Assembly: GCF_050624435.1 (NCBI RefSeq)
Contig: NC_134545.1
Location: 82,843,563 to 82,907,562, forward strand
Length of the DNA: 64,000 bases
Direction of reading: 5' to 3'
Source of the DNA: Tenrec ecaudatus
Taxonomy: Eukaryota > Chordata > Mammalia > Afrosoricida > Tenrecidae
Notes under the pieces: model-generated
Told to the model about the DNA's origin: nothing
Databases searched by the model: none
Seen by the model: the letters and a program-made list of their open reading frames with translations, nothing else
Shown: positions 1-10,500 of the stretch, piece after piece
Layout: each line of letters begins with the position of its first letter
Position numbering within the stretch: position 1 is the first letter of the stretch
Translations under genes and position numbers: made by a program

Positions 1-122
1 AGGAGGTGATCCAGCAGGAGGGCAGGGAGGGATGCTGGTGAGAAAGAGGTTTCTAACCTCATGTTTGAGTGTGATTCTGGAGCCTTCAGTTGCATCAGAA
101 TATGCAGAATCCAAAGCCTGTC

Positions 123-440
123 TGTGTTAGTCTAGGTACATTAGAGAAACAAATCCACAAAAACTTATATGTATAAGAAAGAGTTTTATGTAAAGGGTAA
201 GTACACATCAAGAACACATCCCAACCCAGTGCTGCCCAAGCCCACAAGTCCAACCTTAACCCATGAACCTTGCCAGCTGAAGCAGGGAACTGGCTGAGGC
301 AGCTGTACCCTGGTCCGACCATCAGAAAGCAAGAGACCCGAGAACTAGAAAGGTGAGGCTCACCGAGCCATTTATCCCTCCGCCCTTCAATAAACCCCAT
401 ATGTGTTTTATCGGCCAGGTTGGCACAATAAACTACCTCA
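123..440 (-). mobile_element. ERVL-like solo LTR (short)
   Basis: Read on the minus strand it begins with TG, carries an early 'gtgccaacctggcc' block shared with the LTR at 39134, and ends with the 'tttctctaatgtacctagactaacaca'-type 3' end of ERVL/MLT2-like LTRs. It is flanked by ctgtc (118-122) and ctgtt (441-445), a near-perfect 5-bp duplication as expected for ERVL. No internal retroviral genes are present. At 318 bp it is shorter than the 583-bp relative, so an internal deletion is likely. Confidence 0.75.
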
Positions 441-544
441 CTGTTCAACCAGACTTTGCGGGGAGTGGTTCCGGGTCCTGTCTTGCATAAGCCCTTGGAT
501 GATTCTGACTCAGATGTCCGAGCCACCCCTTTCCCCCCAGCCAC

Positions 545-660
545 CTGTTGAAATCTAAGGAAATTGATCTCAGAGACGTCAAATAACCTGACCAAGGCCA
601 CACAGTGAATAAGTGACAAATCCAGAATTCAGACAGCCCTGTTTGTCCCACTATTCTACT
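545..660 (+). repeat. MIR SINE fragment
   Basis: Old mammalian-wide MIR core: a degenerate 'aaggccacacagtgaataagtgac' segment followed by 'cagaattcagacagccctg', matching the usual 'aaggtcacacagctagtaagtggc...gaacccaggc' order. No flanking duplication is visible, as expected at this age. Confidence 0.65.
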
Positions 661-865
661 GTTGCTAGTGGTAGAGATGACCTCTTGCTAGGAAGAGATT
701 ACCAGATACTCTCCCATATTCCCACACTGGGGGGTTGTATCCCTCAGGATGGGCTGGGTGAAGATGCTATACCGGACATCCTCCAAATCTCAGTGGCTTA
801 AAGCAACACTGTTTTATATTAGTAATCTGCACGAAGATGCTTAGATCGACAAGCAGACTGAACAG

Positions 866-1195
866 GTGTGGGATCGAGTCCACAGAGAATATTTGTATGT
901 CATGCAGAGCCTGTACCTAGACCAAGAGACAGTCATAAGAACAGAACAAGGAGATTTTTTGTTCATGGTTTTAAATCAGGAGCAATGCACATCGGGGTTG
1001 TACCCACTGACCTCACTTATTCAATATGACTGCGGAGCAGATAACCTGGGACGTTGGATTATATGAAGAAGAATTCAGCATCAAGACCAGAGGAAGGTTT
1101 ATTAACAACCTCCGTTATGCAGATAATGCAACTTGGCTGGCTAAAAGCGAGGAGGATACAGACAAGAAAACCTCACAAAATTTAAAAAAATTAAT
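866..1195 (+). pseudogene. RTE/BovB-like reverse transcriptase remnant
   Basis: Translations in two frames resemble the central part of RTE-clade reverse transcriptase: 'LYLDQETVIRTEQGD' (about 905-950), then 'GRFINNLRYADNATWLAKSEED' split over about 1095-1165. The catalytic YADD box reads YADN here. Frame changes between the blocks and the lack of any longer ORF show a dead fragment. The longer copy at 59185-62572 belongs to the same family. Confidence 0.75.
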
Positions 1196-2504
1196 AAAAG
1201 GAAACAGGGAGATACCCCACTCAGTGATGGCACCTTGAGAGGTTCGCCGAGGAGGAGTTGAAGCACAGTGTCCCTGAATTGTTGAATCGAAGACTGATGA
1301 TGTGCTCCGCAAACATCCACTGAATCCACGATTTTAAAAAGAGGAAACAAGAAATGATACAGCTGTATCCTTTGCTCAGTGTGCACATTCATGGTTGACT
1401 GGCAGGCGACTGTCTCATCATCGTGGGTCTGGAAGCCACCACCCCAATGTGGGCCATCACTGGGCCCGAGGAAAAGGGGAACCAGCAGCTAAGGGTTCGG
1501 TTCATCGCATTACTCACAACTTGGAAGCCGCCACACATGCTGATCCACTCACAAGGGAGCCCAGAGAGTGTAAATCTGCGGGGCCCAGAGAGGAAATCCT
1601 GAACCATTTACAGGACAACACAAAAGAAGATATAAAAATAATTTTATGTAATAGAGTGATTTTTTTAAAAAAATGTAATCATTTTAGATCTGTGTATTAT
1701 TAAAGATTACACTATGAAGCTTGTTTTAATCACCTTTTAATTATAGTGATAATGCATTCAGATGACTCTGGATATGTTCTCCTGTTGAATAAGTGATAAA
1801 TGCCATTTAATCTCCTCTAAATTGATTATGCAAAAAGGGAACTTGTTGACAAACTTTAATCTGATAGAGTCTCATTTGGGGACTAAATAGGTTTTAAAAT
1901 GCAGGTTGTAATTGTAAGTTATAGTCTTGTAGGGCTTGATATTTGGGATGATTGAACTTTTTATGTTTTGAAAATCCAACTAGCTTTTAAAAAATGTAAA
2001 GTGATTTTTATTTTCTTACATTCAATACTGAGATAAACAGTTTAAAACCGCTATTTGCAAATATGTCTCTAGAATACACTACAGGAGCAGATTCTCTTTA
2101 TTCTTAATAAATAAAAAAGCTAAATTGGCCATAATTGCCACTGTGTTTTCCCTTTTTAGCACTGGTTTATGGAGTACTAGGAAAATTTTTAGAATTATGT
2201 TTTGTTTTTGTTTTTTTTAATGTTCCTCATTAACTTGACATTGTATTTCCACTTCAGGGTTCCTTATGCTTCCTGTCTTAAACCAATGATCCATACTGGG
2301 TGTAAATTAAACCGAGTCTGACTAAACATAAAAGGCATTTGATCCGGCGTGGCGAGGAAACATCTCTGTGGCGGTCAGCAGCGGTCAGCAGCGGTCAGCT
2401 CAGTGAGGAACGCCCCGGCTGGAATCCGAGTCACAGGACCCAGCCCTGATTGCTGCTCACTCGGGGTCCTATGACCTGTATTCAGAGCACCCAGTGCACC
2501 CCAT
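1196..2504. other. Unassigned, AT-rich centre
   Basis: I see no gene or recognisable repeat. Bases 1620-2330 are clearly AT-rich (several T and A runs, 'aataaataaaaaa' near 2107) compared with the flanks. No splice-bounded exon with coding character is evident. Confidence 0.5.
2371..2400. repeat. Short tandem repeat, 10-bp unit x3
   Basis: Three head-to-tail copies of gcggtcagca, the last base of the third copy changed. They sit in otherwise unassigned sequence just 5' of an AfroSINE. Confidence 0.9.
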
Positions 2505-2718
2505 CAAAACCCCCAAACCAAACCCACTGCCATTGAGCCAGTGCCGACTCATGGCGACTCCACAGGACAGGGTGGAACTGCCCCTGTGGGTTTCTGAAGC
2601 TGTCACTCTTTGTGGGAGTAGAAATCCCCACTTTTCTCCCACGGAGTAGCTGGCGGTCCCACACTGCTGACTTTGCAGATCGAAGCTCAATTTACCACCA
2701 CCCCGCCACCAGGGCTCC
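2505..2718 (-). mobile_element. AfroSINE
   Basis: Near full length in minus orientation: 'ccaaaccaaacccactgcca' 3' end first, then 'cgactccacaggacaggg', 'gggtttctgaag', 'ggagtag', and the tRNA-like head ending 'ccaccagggctcc'. This afrotherian tRNA-derived SINE is about 200 bp. The A/B-box region is decayed ('gatcgaagctcaatttacc'). Confidence 0.9.
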
Positions 2719-2884
2719 TAGGTCCCCTCAACGCCAGTAGATACTTCTAAAGTGGGACCAGACAGTGCCCTTGTCCAGACGCCTCTGGCGGTGGCAGCTG
2801 TTGTGTGCATACTTCAACTCATAGGCACCCCCTCCCCCCCGGGCCAGAGGAGCGCTGCCCCATGGAGCTTGCTTGTGTATAGTC

Positions 2885-3100
2885 TTTATGGAAGAGTGCT
2901 GGCGGAGTAGTGGGTTAAGTGTTGGACTGCTAACCACAAGGTTGCTGGTTCAAACCCACCAAGTGCTCCACTGGAGAACGAGGATGCTCCCTGAAAGGTT
3001 TGGTTTTGGGAAACAGGAAGCAGTTCCACATTGTGCTGTCGTTCCAGTCTGCCACTGCAAGTCTGAATCAACTGGATTTGGGTTGGGGTCGTTTTGAAGG
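2885..3100 (+). mobile_element. AfroSINE
   Basis: The tRNA-like head ('gtgggttaagtgttggactg', 'ctaaccacaaggttgctggttcaaa' with the B-box-like GGTTCAAAC) is well preserved; the body is diverged ('gtctgaatcaactggat'). It lies 170 bp from an oppositely oriented copy, so the pair could form a hairpin in RNA. Confidence 0.85.
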
Positions 3101-3104
3101 AAGT

Positions 3105-3192
3105 GGGCCAGCAGGCCTTCCTCCCCCAGATGCTCACCAACCTTTCAGTTAACAGTTGGGCGTTTAACCGTTGCGCCACCAGAGCTCCCGAT
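3105..3192 (-). mobile_element. AfroSINE head, older subfamily
   Basis: Only the 5' half remains in minus orientation: 'ccaacctttcagttaacagt', 'gcgtttaaccgttgcgccac', 'cagagctcc'. The 'cctttcagtta' wording is that of an older subfamily also seen at 10815, 33128 and 34560. Confidence 0.8.
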
Positions 3193-3317
3193 GAAGCAGG
3201 TGGAGGGATCCCTTGCATTACCTTCATGAGTTCTTAGGGATCACAAACCATCCAGCTTCTATTAGATTGTAGGCATTGAAGGCCCAATCTGGTGTTTTTC
3301 ATGTAGGCTGGGATAGT

Positions 3318-3500
3318 TGAGCCCCGACGGTGTCGTGGTGACGTGCTGGGCGACGATCCTCATGGTTGGCAGTTGGAGACCACCAGCTGCTCCTTGGGAG
3401 AAAGCTCGGGATTTCTATTCCCATCCACAGTGACAGTCTCAGAAACCCACAGGACGTCGCTAGGAGTCAACACTGACCCGATGGCAGTGAGTTGGCATGT
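3318..3500 (+). mobile_element. AfroSINE
   Basis: Plus orientation: 'ccccgacggtgtcgtggtga' head, 'gagaccaccagctgctcc', 'ttgggagaaagctcggga', 'gacagtctcagaaaccca', ending 'tgacccgatggcagtgagtt'. It abuts the RTE 3' end that follows. Confidence 0.85.
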
Positions 3501-3877
3501 GAAAGTTGGGCACGGAATAACGCGGACGGAAGACTTGATGCGTTTGAAGTGTGTGCTGGCGAGAAACGTGGAAGGTGTTACGGGTTGTGACAGGGACAAA
3601 CAGACCTATCTTGGGAGAAGTGCTGCTGGAGCACTCCCTGGAGGCAAGGAGGGTGAGACTCTGTTTTACCACTTTGGACCCTTTGTGAGGAGAGAGCAGT
3701 CCCTGGAGCAGGACATCGTGTTTGGTCCAGTAGAGGAAGGCCCTCAACAAGCTTGATGGCCCAGTCGCTGCAGCCGTGGGCTCAGGTGTAGGCCGGGTTT
3801 CGTTCTGTTGTGCCAAGGGCCGCTCTACGTCAGAACGGACTCAGTGGCACACAACAACAACAACAACAACAACAACA
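3501..3877 (+). mobile_element. RTE LINE 3' end with (CAA)n tail
   Basis: Decayed C-terminal RTE coding sequence. 'gaaagttgggcacggaataa' parallels 62170, then 'cttgggagaagtgctgctgg', 'gaggagagagcagtccctgg' and 'cagaacggactcagtggca'. It ends in an (ACA)n run at 3851-3877. A short simple-repeat tail instead of poly(A) is typical of RTE elements. The partial translation 'FVRREQSLEQDIVFGPVEEG' matches the same part of the copy at 30070-30615. Confidence 0.8.
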
Positions 3878-5349
3878 GGAACCTCATCATTTGCAGATGA
3901 GGAAAACAGATCCCATGGATGGAAAGATCACTGACCTCTCCTCAAGTGGATTCCATGTCCCAATGTGCAAGGGAACCGGGAAGGGCCAGCATGGCCTTGG
4001 CGCTGGCGCTGAATCGAGTGTCCATAGCCCAAGGAGCGAGACCGGGGCAGGGCCGGAAGCTGACAGATGGCCCCCAGGACCATGTGTGAACCCCTGGGCC
4101 ATGCCTCCCCCGCCGGAGGAGCCGAGATAATGAAGATAGAACAAGTTCAGAGAAGGGCAGCAGCAACGATCCAGGAGACATGACTTACGAGGGGAGAGTT
4201 TAATTGGTTTAGCCTAAAAAGCCCATTACGCTCTCTGGTGGACACGGCAATGCTATAAATATCCGCAAGGTGACAGCAAGGGAGAGAGGATGGAACCCGG
4301 TGGGCTGGGCGCTGATGCTGAGACAGGTGGCTTGCAGGGAGGGCAGGGCTGCCGAGGGCTTGGGCCCATTGCAGGGGTCTGAAGACTTGTTGAGAGTCCA
4401 ATTCAGGCAGCAGCCTGCTGGAAGCTCTGTCGGGTGAAACCAGATGGACCACTTAGCTTAGTTAGATTAACCACTGAGGGCTGAGTGGAGGAGAGGACCA
4501 AGACCTGCCTTTGCCCACTACTTCCCTCCCCTGGGTCCCTAAAGGGACCTCTTTAGGCTCCCAGTGCTCTGCTTGAACAGCTCTAAGCTGCACGCTCCCA
4601 GCCTTCTTATCTCTGCTAGCCCTGCTGTGTCCCAGTTGGGCCCTAGAGAGGGGTACACGTGAAGGGCAGGGGCCGGGATGCAGCAAGACACAGGGCCTGA
4701 AGGATTGCTGGGAGGAAGTGTGTTTGAGATCCTGGCAGCTGCCAAGTCCCAAACAAGCCTCTAGGCTGCTGGTCTACTACTACCTCCCCTGCTCCTTCCC
4801 AGCCCCCGTTCTCCTCCCAGTCAGTCCCCCATGGTCAAGTGTCCTGCTGTCTGACCCAGCTCCTCCATGGACCCCACTGGGCTTTAGTCACCATCTGCCC
4901 AGGAGGCAGAGACCGGGCCCATGAATTAGGGCACCCTTGAGCCTTAGCAGTTCCACCCAACCTGTGGGAAACAAATAAAATAAAGCCACCCAACAAACAA
5001 CACCCCGAGGGCAATCTCACGCGTGAGAGTTTCAGTGGCTCATTCTGGGGAAAGTCGACAGCCAGGTCTTTCCTCTGAGGCACTTCTAGGTGCACTTGTG
5101 CCTCTCCCACTTTCTGGCTGGCAGTCGAGCATGGTAACTGCTTGCATTACCGGTGGCCCGCACTTGTTCCACGCAAGTGTGCTGACCGGAGGTGAACGAG
5201 CAAATTTAGGAGCAGATGCATACGAGGGTTAAGACTAGTCATGTGATAATGGACCCAAAGCCTCTCAGGACATTGCCAGCTGGAGGGCAGAGCAGGGGAG
5301 AGGTGAAGGTCAGGTGGGGAGCCGGCCAGGGGAGCGGCAGGCAGGAGCC
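3878..5349. other. Unassigned, GC-rich
   Basis: About 1.5 kb with no recognised repeat or gene. ORFs here are short and overlap on both strands, as expected of GC-rich non-coding DNA. Confidence 0.5.
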
Positions 5350-5620
5350 GGGATGAGAAGGGATGGCTGGCGAGGTGCATTCCAGGGAGCAGAGCAGCCT
5401 GTGCAAAGGGCCAGAGGCCAGGGAGACCAGCACACCCGAGGACTTGGGGACTGTGGAGTGAGGTGGGCTCGGCCTCAGTCACCGCAGGTGACGGTGGCTA
5501 AGTGTGACGCCAGGGGCAACCGAGAGCTGCTGAGGAGTGTTGAGCATGGGAGCCGCCCAATACTATTGATGCTTTAGGGATTCTTTTGAGAACGGCCTGG
5601 AAGGCAAGACAGGACAGAAG
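5350..5620 (+). repeat. Possible ancient interspersed repeat
   Basis: 'gcagcctgtgcaaaggccag' and 'aggccagggagaccagcac' followed by gain-of-G-rich spacing resemble an old mammalian repeat whose consensus I recall only partly. The family is not assigned. Confidence 0.3.
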
Positions 5621-5937
5621 GAGTGCACAGTCTCTCCTGCAGGAGAGTAAGAAAGAGCAAGACAGAGGGAAAGAGCTCCCAGGGGCAGAAAAGGCAATCC
5701 CCATGACGCAGTGGATGCAGGGTGCTGCGAGGAGCTAGGAGGAGCCCCAGCTTCCAGCAGGGGCAGCTGGCATGAGGAGTGGAGTGGAGGATACCCTCAT
5801 TCCTGACCCTCTAGCGATCGCCCTCCAGAGGTAAGGGCTGCGCCCTCCTCAGCGCATAGAACAGAAGTGGCCCCTGAAGAATAAGTCAGAGCAGGCGTGA
5901 CCTGCCCACCAGCACGCCCGGCCCTTCAGTCACTGTA

Positions 5938-6060
5938 ATTTGTTCTTCCTGCCATTTTCGAGATGAGAAAAGGGAGGCCCCCAGCAGCAGGGTGGTTTGC
6001 TTACATCTGCAGCCAGCAGTCGAGGCAGGACCAGAGCGGGGACCTCCGGACTCTCTGGGT
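5938..6060 (+). repeat. Degenerate MIR fragment
   Basis: 'ccattttcgagatgagaaaa' followed by 'gcaggaccagagcggggacc' follows MIR order (cattttacagatgaggaaa ... gagctgggattcgaac). Heavily diverged. Confidence 0.45.
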
Positions 6061-7454
6061 GTGAGGGGCTGTCCCAGGAGCTGGCGCAAGGATGTTTTCC
6101 CAGGCGGGTCTGTGAGTGGCCTTTGGGGGAGCCACGCAGTCTCTGGACACCATGGAGGGAAAGCGTCCGGGGATGGCTTTTTCTGAAAAGACAGCTCTGT
6201 AGCTCGTGTCAGAGTCTCACAGGGGTCCCTCCCCACAGTTCTAAGAAGCTCGAGATCGTCGAAGAAGTAATTCAAAGACAGGTTGCCCCCTTGCGACAGG
6301 CAGGGGCCAGGACCAAATGACGGAGGAGTAGCCAGGGGGAGCTATAGGTCCCCCTGCCAGAACATGCATGATCCGCTGACCTGTGGCCAATCATGCATTC
6401 TACTAGAGCAAAACCCAGGCCCCCAGGCCCTCAGCTAGGAGCCAAGAGAGGGGCCCCTTTGTGAAGGCCACTCTCTGCGCCCCCTAGTCGATTCGCATCC
6501 ATGAAGGGGGATCCAGACCCACCAGTTCTGCAGCTTGTGAAGCAAAGTCCTAAAGGGTGGAAATGGGGCTCTTGACATTGCCCCAATCTCACACGACCTG
6601 CAACAGGTTCAGCTAGGACCCCACCCAGGTCTACTGGACAGGTGACCAGCTCTCACCAGTGTTTGTCCCCAGTGCTAGCCTGGCTCCTGCTCCTGCTCCA
6701 CCTCCACACCCATCCCATCCTGCCTCTGGCTTAGAAAAGGCTCCCAGGGGCTCTGGGCAGAGGTTGCTGGGAGGCGCATTGCCAGCCCTCTCCTGCCCTC
6801 TAATGGCCGCCCCTGAACCAGCTGTGGGACGTGGCTCTGGGCGCCTCCATACGCCCATCCCCGGAAACGGGGACTGGCTTGGACCAGCGGGGGCTGGGGC
6901 AAGACCCAAGCCAGATAGTCTGGGGCCCTGGATCCCTGAGGACAGAGATAGTGCGCACCTACCCTCGAGGGCCAGGAGCTGGGAGAGCCTTTTCCACAAG
7001 GGCCCACACCCTGCAGTGACATCTGAGCTTCTTTCCACGAGAGAACAAAACCAGTCCCCTGCTCAGAAGCACCCTGCGGTCCCCAGCTGCCTCGGAGTCA
7101 AAGAAAAGCACCCAGTAAAAGCACCCAGTGGTGGTAATGGGGAGGGGGGTGGGAAGGGGAGGATGGGGGGATTTTACGCCCTGCTTTTCTCTATTTCTGT
7201 CCACTTCCCACTTCATTCTCTGTGCTTCATTCAGTCTTCCGGGCCTGATGGTCTCCAGGCAACTGCTCCATCCCCAGTGCTCGGGGGGCTCCGTCCACCC
7301 TATGTCCTTTGATGCCTTCCAAATGCTGGACTTGTAAGTCTTCTCTTCTCGATGACCATACCCCAATGCACACGGACACGTTCAAGTCCACACACCACAC
7401 CTCTCTCCGTCAGCCGTCTTCCTCACCAGGAACAACCCGCCGTCGCTGAAGTTA
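6061..7454. other. Unassigned, GC-rich
   Basis: No recognised repeat or gene. A 217-codon open frame at 6659-7312 has Pro/Ala/Gly-rich composition, no recognisable domain, and an equally long open frame on the opposite strand, so I do not call it coding. A degenerate MIR may lie near 6545-6640. Confidence 0.5.
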
Positions 7455-8365
7455 GGAGCTATCCATCGAGTTGGTCCCAACCCATAGTGACCCTGTGCTC
7501 AACGGAAGGAAACACGGCACGGTCCCCGCCATCCTTACCATCGCTCCTATGCCCCAGTGCATTGTGGCAGCCACTGGGTCAGCCCATCTCACTGAGGGCC
7601 TTCCTCTCCCCCTTTCACCCCTTACTTTCCCTAGCATGATGGCCTTCTCCAGGGACTGGTCTTGCCTGCTAATATGTCCAAAGTAGGTAAGATGAAGTCT
7701 TGCCATCCTTGCCTCCCTCTAAGGCAGTGGTTCTCAACCTTCCTCATGCAGCGGCTCTTTCACACAGTTCCTCATGTTGGGGTGACCCCCCCCATCCATA
7801 ACATTATTTTCGTTGCTACTTTATAACTGTAATGTTGCTACTGTTATGAATTGTCATGTCAATATCTGATAGGCAGGATGTATTGTCATTGTTACAAATT
7901 GAACATCATCAAAGCATAGTGAGTCATCACAAAACAATGTCATTCTATATTATGAAATATTTATTTCTAATGACAAATAAATGAAATTTTGTCTGAAGCA
8001 TGATGTAGCATGGGTAACGATCTTCACACTGGGTACTCGTAGGTGGGCGTATCTGCATATGGGCAGACCTGCCTGGAGACAGAGGAGCGGTGTCTTGGTT
8101 CCTAAGACCATTGGAAATATGTGTTTTCTGATGGTCTTAGGAGACCCCTGGGAAAGGGTTGCTTGACTCCCCCAAAAGGGTCAGGACACAAAGGTTGGGA
8201 GCCACCCCTCTAAGGAGCACTCTGGTCATACTTCGCAGTACTTTCCAATATTCCATCCGTGTTGTATTGGAGAGTATTGAAGTCATCCGCGGTACTTTTC
8301 AATACTCTTCTCGGGCACCACGATTCAGATGCATTGACTCCTCATCCGTCTTCCATTCTCAGCAG
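7455..8365 (-). mobile_element. RTE LINE 3' end, split by SPIN
   Basis: Minus-strand RTE 3' region. 7455-7724 translates on the minus strand to 'MARLHLTYFGHISRQDQSLE' and 'RGRGRPSVRWADP', the C-terminal RTE motif block. The element resumes after the SPIN insertion at about 8216 ('ttcaatactcttctcgggca', 'cagatgcattgactcctcat'), paralleling 30400-30470. A partial internal duplication of about 45 bp ('cagtactttccaatattcc' / 'cggtacttttcaatactctt') lies at 8238-8310. Confidence 0.8.
7725..8207 (+). mobile_element. SPIN hAT transposon, non-autonomous (copy 1)
   Basis: Starts cagtggttctcaacc and contains 'ttttcgttgctacttta', 'atctgataggcaggatgta', 'tgaaattttgtctgaagcat', 'gtagcatgggtaac', 'gcctggagacagagga' and 'ctgatggtcttaggaga', the internal signature of non-autonomous SPIN. 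The right end (ggttgggagccaccc) is a decayed terminal inverted repeat. The 8-bp duplication ctctaagg at 7717-7724 and 8208-8215 is exact, as for hAT insertions. No transposase is encoded, so mobilisation must have been in trans. Confidence 0.95.
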
Positions 8366-8900
8366 GTGCCACGGGCACAAGGCACTTGGGTTTTCGTTTT
8401 TCACCATGCCAGTCGTTTTCCTTGCTCACTCCCGAGCCCTTGTACGAATCATAGTACTTGAGGGGGGCATGATTTGTGATCGAGTACAACAGCTTTCACT
8501 CTGGACTTCGGGGCTGCCCAGGGGCGATGCTCAGCTGCTCACTCAGCCTTCCTGCCACAGCCTGCTTAGCACTGCTCTTGCCACCACAGTGCCTTGGGGC
8601 TTCAGAAAAGAATGTATCAGGGTGGGGGGAGGTTCCACGCTGTATAACAAACACTAAAGCTCATGGAGGCAGATGGAGAACAATGCAAGGAGACACAATG
8701 CTTGCCTTCAAAATGATTTCCCACCTACAGTCCCTTCTTGATTGTCTTGGCAGTTTTCCTCTCAGCGTCCTAGTTCTCTGCAGTAACCCGTTTGTCTTGC
8801 CCCATCTATTAAAACGGAGCCCTGTGAGAGTCAGGGGCTGAGTCTTGGTCATCTCAAAGCTTGGCTTGGTGTCTTGGATGCTGTAGACAATCACTTAGGT
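8366..8900. other. Unassigned between two SPINs
   Basis: No recognised repeat or gene in this 0.5 kb interval. Confidence 0.5.
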
Positions 8901-9088
8901 CAGTGGTTCTCAACCTTCCTTATGTCATGAACCTTTAATACAGTTCCTCCTGTTGTGGTGACACCCAACCACAAAATTCTTTTCGTTGCTACTTCATAAT
9001 TCTGCTACTGTTATGAATCAGGTGACTCCTGTGAAAGGGTCGTTTGACCTCCCCAAAGGGGTCATGACCCACAGGCTGAGAACCGCTG
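8901..9088 (+). mobile_element. SPIN hAT transposon, internally deleted (copy 2)
   Basis: 188 bp with both ends preserved: cagtggttctcaacc at the left and gctgagaaccgctg at the right. Sequence jumps from 'ctactgttatgaatca' straight to 'ggtgactcctgtgaaagggt', so about 300 bp of the usual SPIN interior is missing. Flanks acttaggt (8893-8900) and acttagat (9089-9096) agree at 7 of 8 bases. Confidence 0.93.
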
Positions 9089-9240
9089 ACTTAGATGCAG
9101 AGGGAGGGACCTTATGAAACAATGTCTCATCAGTGCCATCCGCATTGTCACTGGTCTGTTCACATCCATCACTGTGGTTTCTGCTTTGCCCCTGCCCCCT
9201 TCTCACCCAGGGTCTCCATCATCCTTCCTGACCTCCAACT

Positions 9241-9318
9241 GCACCGAGTGTGATATCTTCCTCAGAGGGCCTGCACTCCACCCCTCCCTGAACCAGAGCC
9301 TGGGAGGTGCCCCTGGCT
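9241..9318. repeat. 78-bp direct duplication, copy A
   Basis: Matches 10198-10275 with 7 mismatches counted by eye over 78 bp and no gaps. The shared segment runs from 'gcaccgagtg' to 'ggct'. I do not recognise it as a known family. Confidence 0.85.
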
Positions 9319-9567
9319 GTGGCTCTGGCATGGTCAGGGTCTCTGCTCAGAAAGCAACCCTGGCCCCATCTCACGAAGTGACCCTCCACACCACCCTCAA
9401 GCTGTGCCTGGCGGAAGGGACCCCTGGCAGGCTCAGAATCAGAACCCATGGGACTTCACCTATCTGGCTAACACCCTCCCTGAGGAGTGAGCCAGGGGAA
9501 ACAGGTTAACAAGGACAAACTTATTTCTTGGCTTTACTGGGCCTGTAGGTTAGAGTCATTCCTTCTT

Positions 9568-9705
9568 CACCAAACCAAACCAAACCAAACCAAACCAGGC
9601 CAGGCCAGGCCAGGCCAGGCCAAGCCAAGCCAAGCCAAGCCAAATCAAACCAAACCAAAACCAAAACAAAACAAAACAAAACCAAGCCAAGCCAAACACA
9701 ATGTC
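9568..9705. repeat. Pentanucleotide array (CCAAA / CCAGG / CCAAG)
   Basis: A run of 5-bp units in blocks: ccaaa, then ccagg, then ccaag, then ccaaa/acaaa. It directly precedes a minus-strand AfroSINE, whose 3' end begins with aaaccaaacc on this strand, so it looks like an expanded SINE 3' tail. Block homogeneity suggests serial slippage. Confidence 0.9.
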
Positions 9706-9845
9706 ATGGACTCCATTCTGACTCATAGAAACCCTGCAGGGCAACTGTCCCACAGAGTTTCTAAGGCTATGACTCGTTACCAAAGCAGACTCGTACATCT
9801 TTCTCCCAAGGAGTGGCTGGCAGTTTTAAGCACCAGCCCCCCACC
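9706..9845 (-). mobile_element. AfroSINE
   Basis: Minus orientation: 'ctccattctgactcatagaa', 'gggcaactgtcccacagagt', 'tttctcccaaggagtggctg'. The head is truncated. The tail is the pentanucleotide array immediately to the left. Confidence 0.85.
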
Positions 9846-9944
9846 CCGCCCCTCTGGTTTGTCATCAGTGTGAAACCACGGTGCCCCCAGGATGCCTTCA
9901 CTCCTTATTTACACTGGCAGGACATGGCTCCAACTGGAACCGTG

Positions 9945-10197
9945 GTTGTTAGGTGCCATCAAGTTGGTTCCAACTCCCGGCGACCGCCTGCATGGCAGAA
10001 GGAAACACTGCCTGTGCCGTGCCAGCCTCACTGTCATTGCTGTACTTGAACCCGCGTCTCATCAAAGGGCTACCTCTTTTCTGCCGACCAACCCTCCACT
10101 TCACCAAAGAGGATGTCCTTTTCTAGGCACTGGTCTGTTCTGATCACATATCCAAAGACACGAGACAGAGCCTCGCCATTCTTGCTTCTAAGGTACG
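9945..10197 (-). mobile_element. RTE LINE 3' end
   Basis: Minus orientation: 'gttgttaggtgccatcaagt' (the terminal segment of RTE and of RTE-tailed SINEs), then 'gaggatgtccttttctaggc', 'catatccaaagacacgagac', 'cgccattcttgcttctaagg'. The frame is broken. Confidence 0.82.
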
Positions 10198-10275
10198 GCA
10201 CCGAGTGGGATATCCTGCTCAGAGGGCCTGCACTCCACCCCGCCCTGAACCAGAGGCTGTGAGGTGCCCCAGGCT
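10198..10275. repeat. 78-bp direct duplication, copy B
   Basis: Second copy of the segment at 9241-9318, 957 bp downstream, abutting the inner edge of the RTE fragment where RTE sequence would otherwise continue. Confidence 0.85.
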
Positions 10276-10429
10276 GACTCCTTCCAAGACCCATGCGCTC
10301 TTGTGACCGTCCATGGTCCGTGGGATATTCCTCACCAACACCGTCATTTGAAGGCATCCAGTCCTCTCCGGGCTTCTGATTCACAGCCACCCTCAAGAGG
10401 GCTTCCAAGATTGTCAAGCTTTATGGAAG

Positions 10430-10500
10430 CAGAGAACCTCATCCGACTCCTACAGAGGTGCTGGTGGGTTTGAACGGCTGACCCTGTGGTTAGCAGCCAC
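10430..10500 (-). mobile_element. AfroSINE head fragment
   Basis: 'gctggtgggtttgaacggct', 'gaccctgtggttagcagcca': tRNA-like head in minus orientation only. Confidence 0.7.

Noticed and set aside
1-15. First 15 bases match the complement of the bacterial 16S rRNA 3' end (aggaggtgatccagc)
   Set aside because: The match stops at once; the following bases are unlike 16S rRNA. Chance similarity.
6659-7312. 217-codon open frame
   Set aside because: Pro/Ala/Gly-rich, no domain, overlapping open frames on the other strand; typical of GC-rich non-coding DNA.
9487-9873. Open frame with KPNQTKP repeats
   Set aside because: It translates the CCAAA-type pentanucleotide array and SINE sequence.
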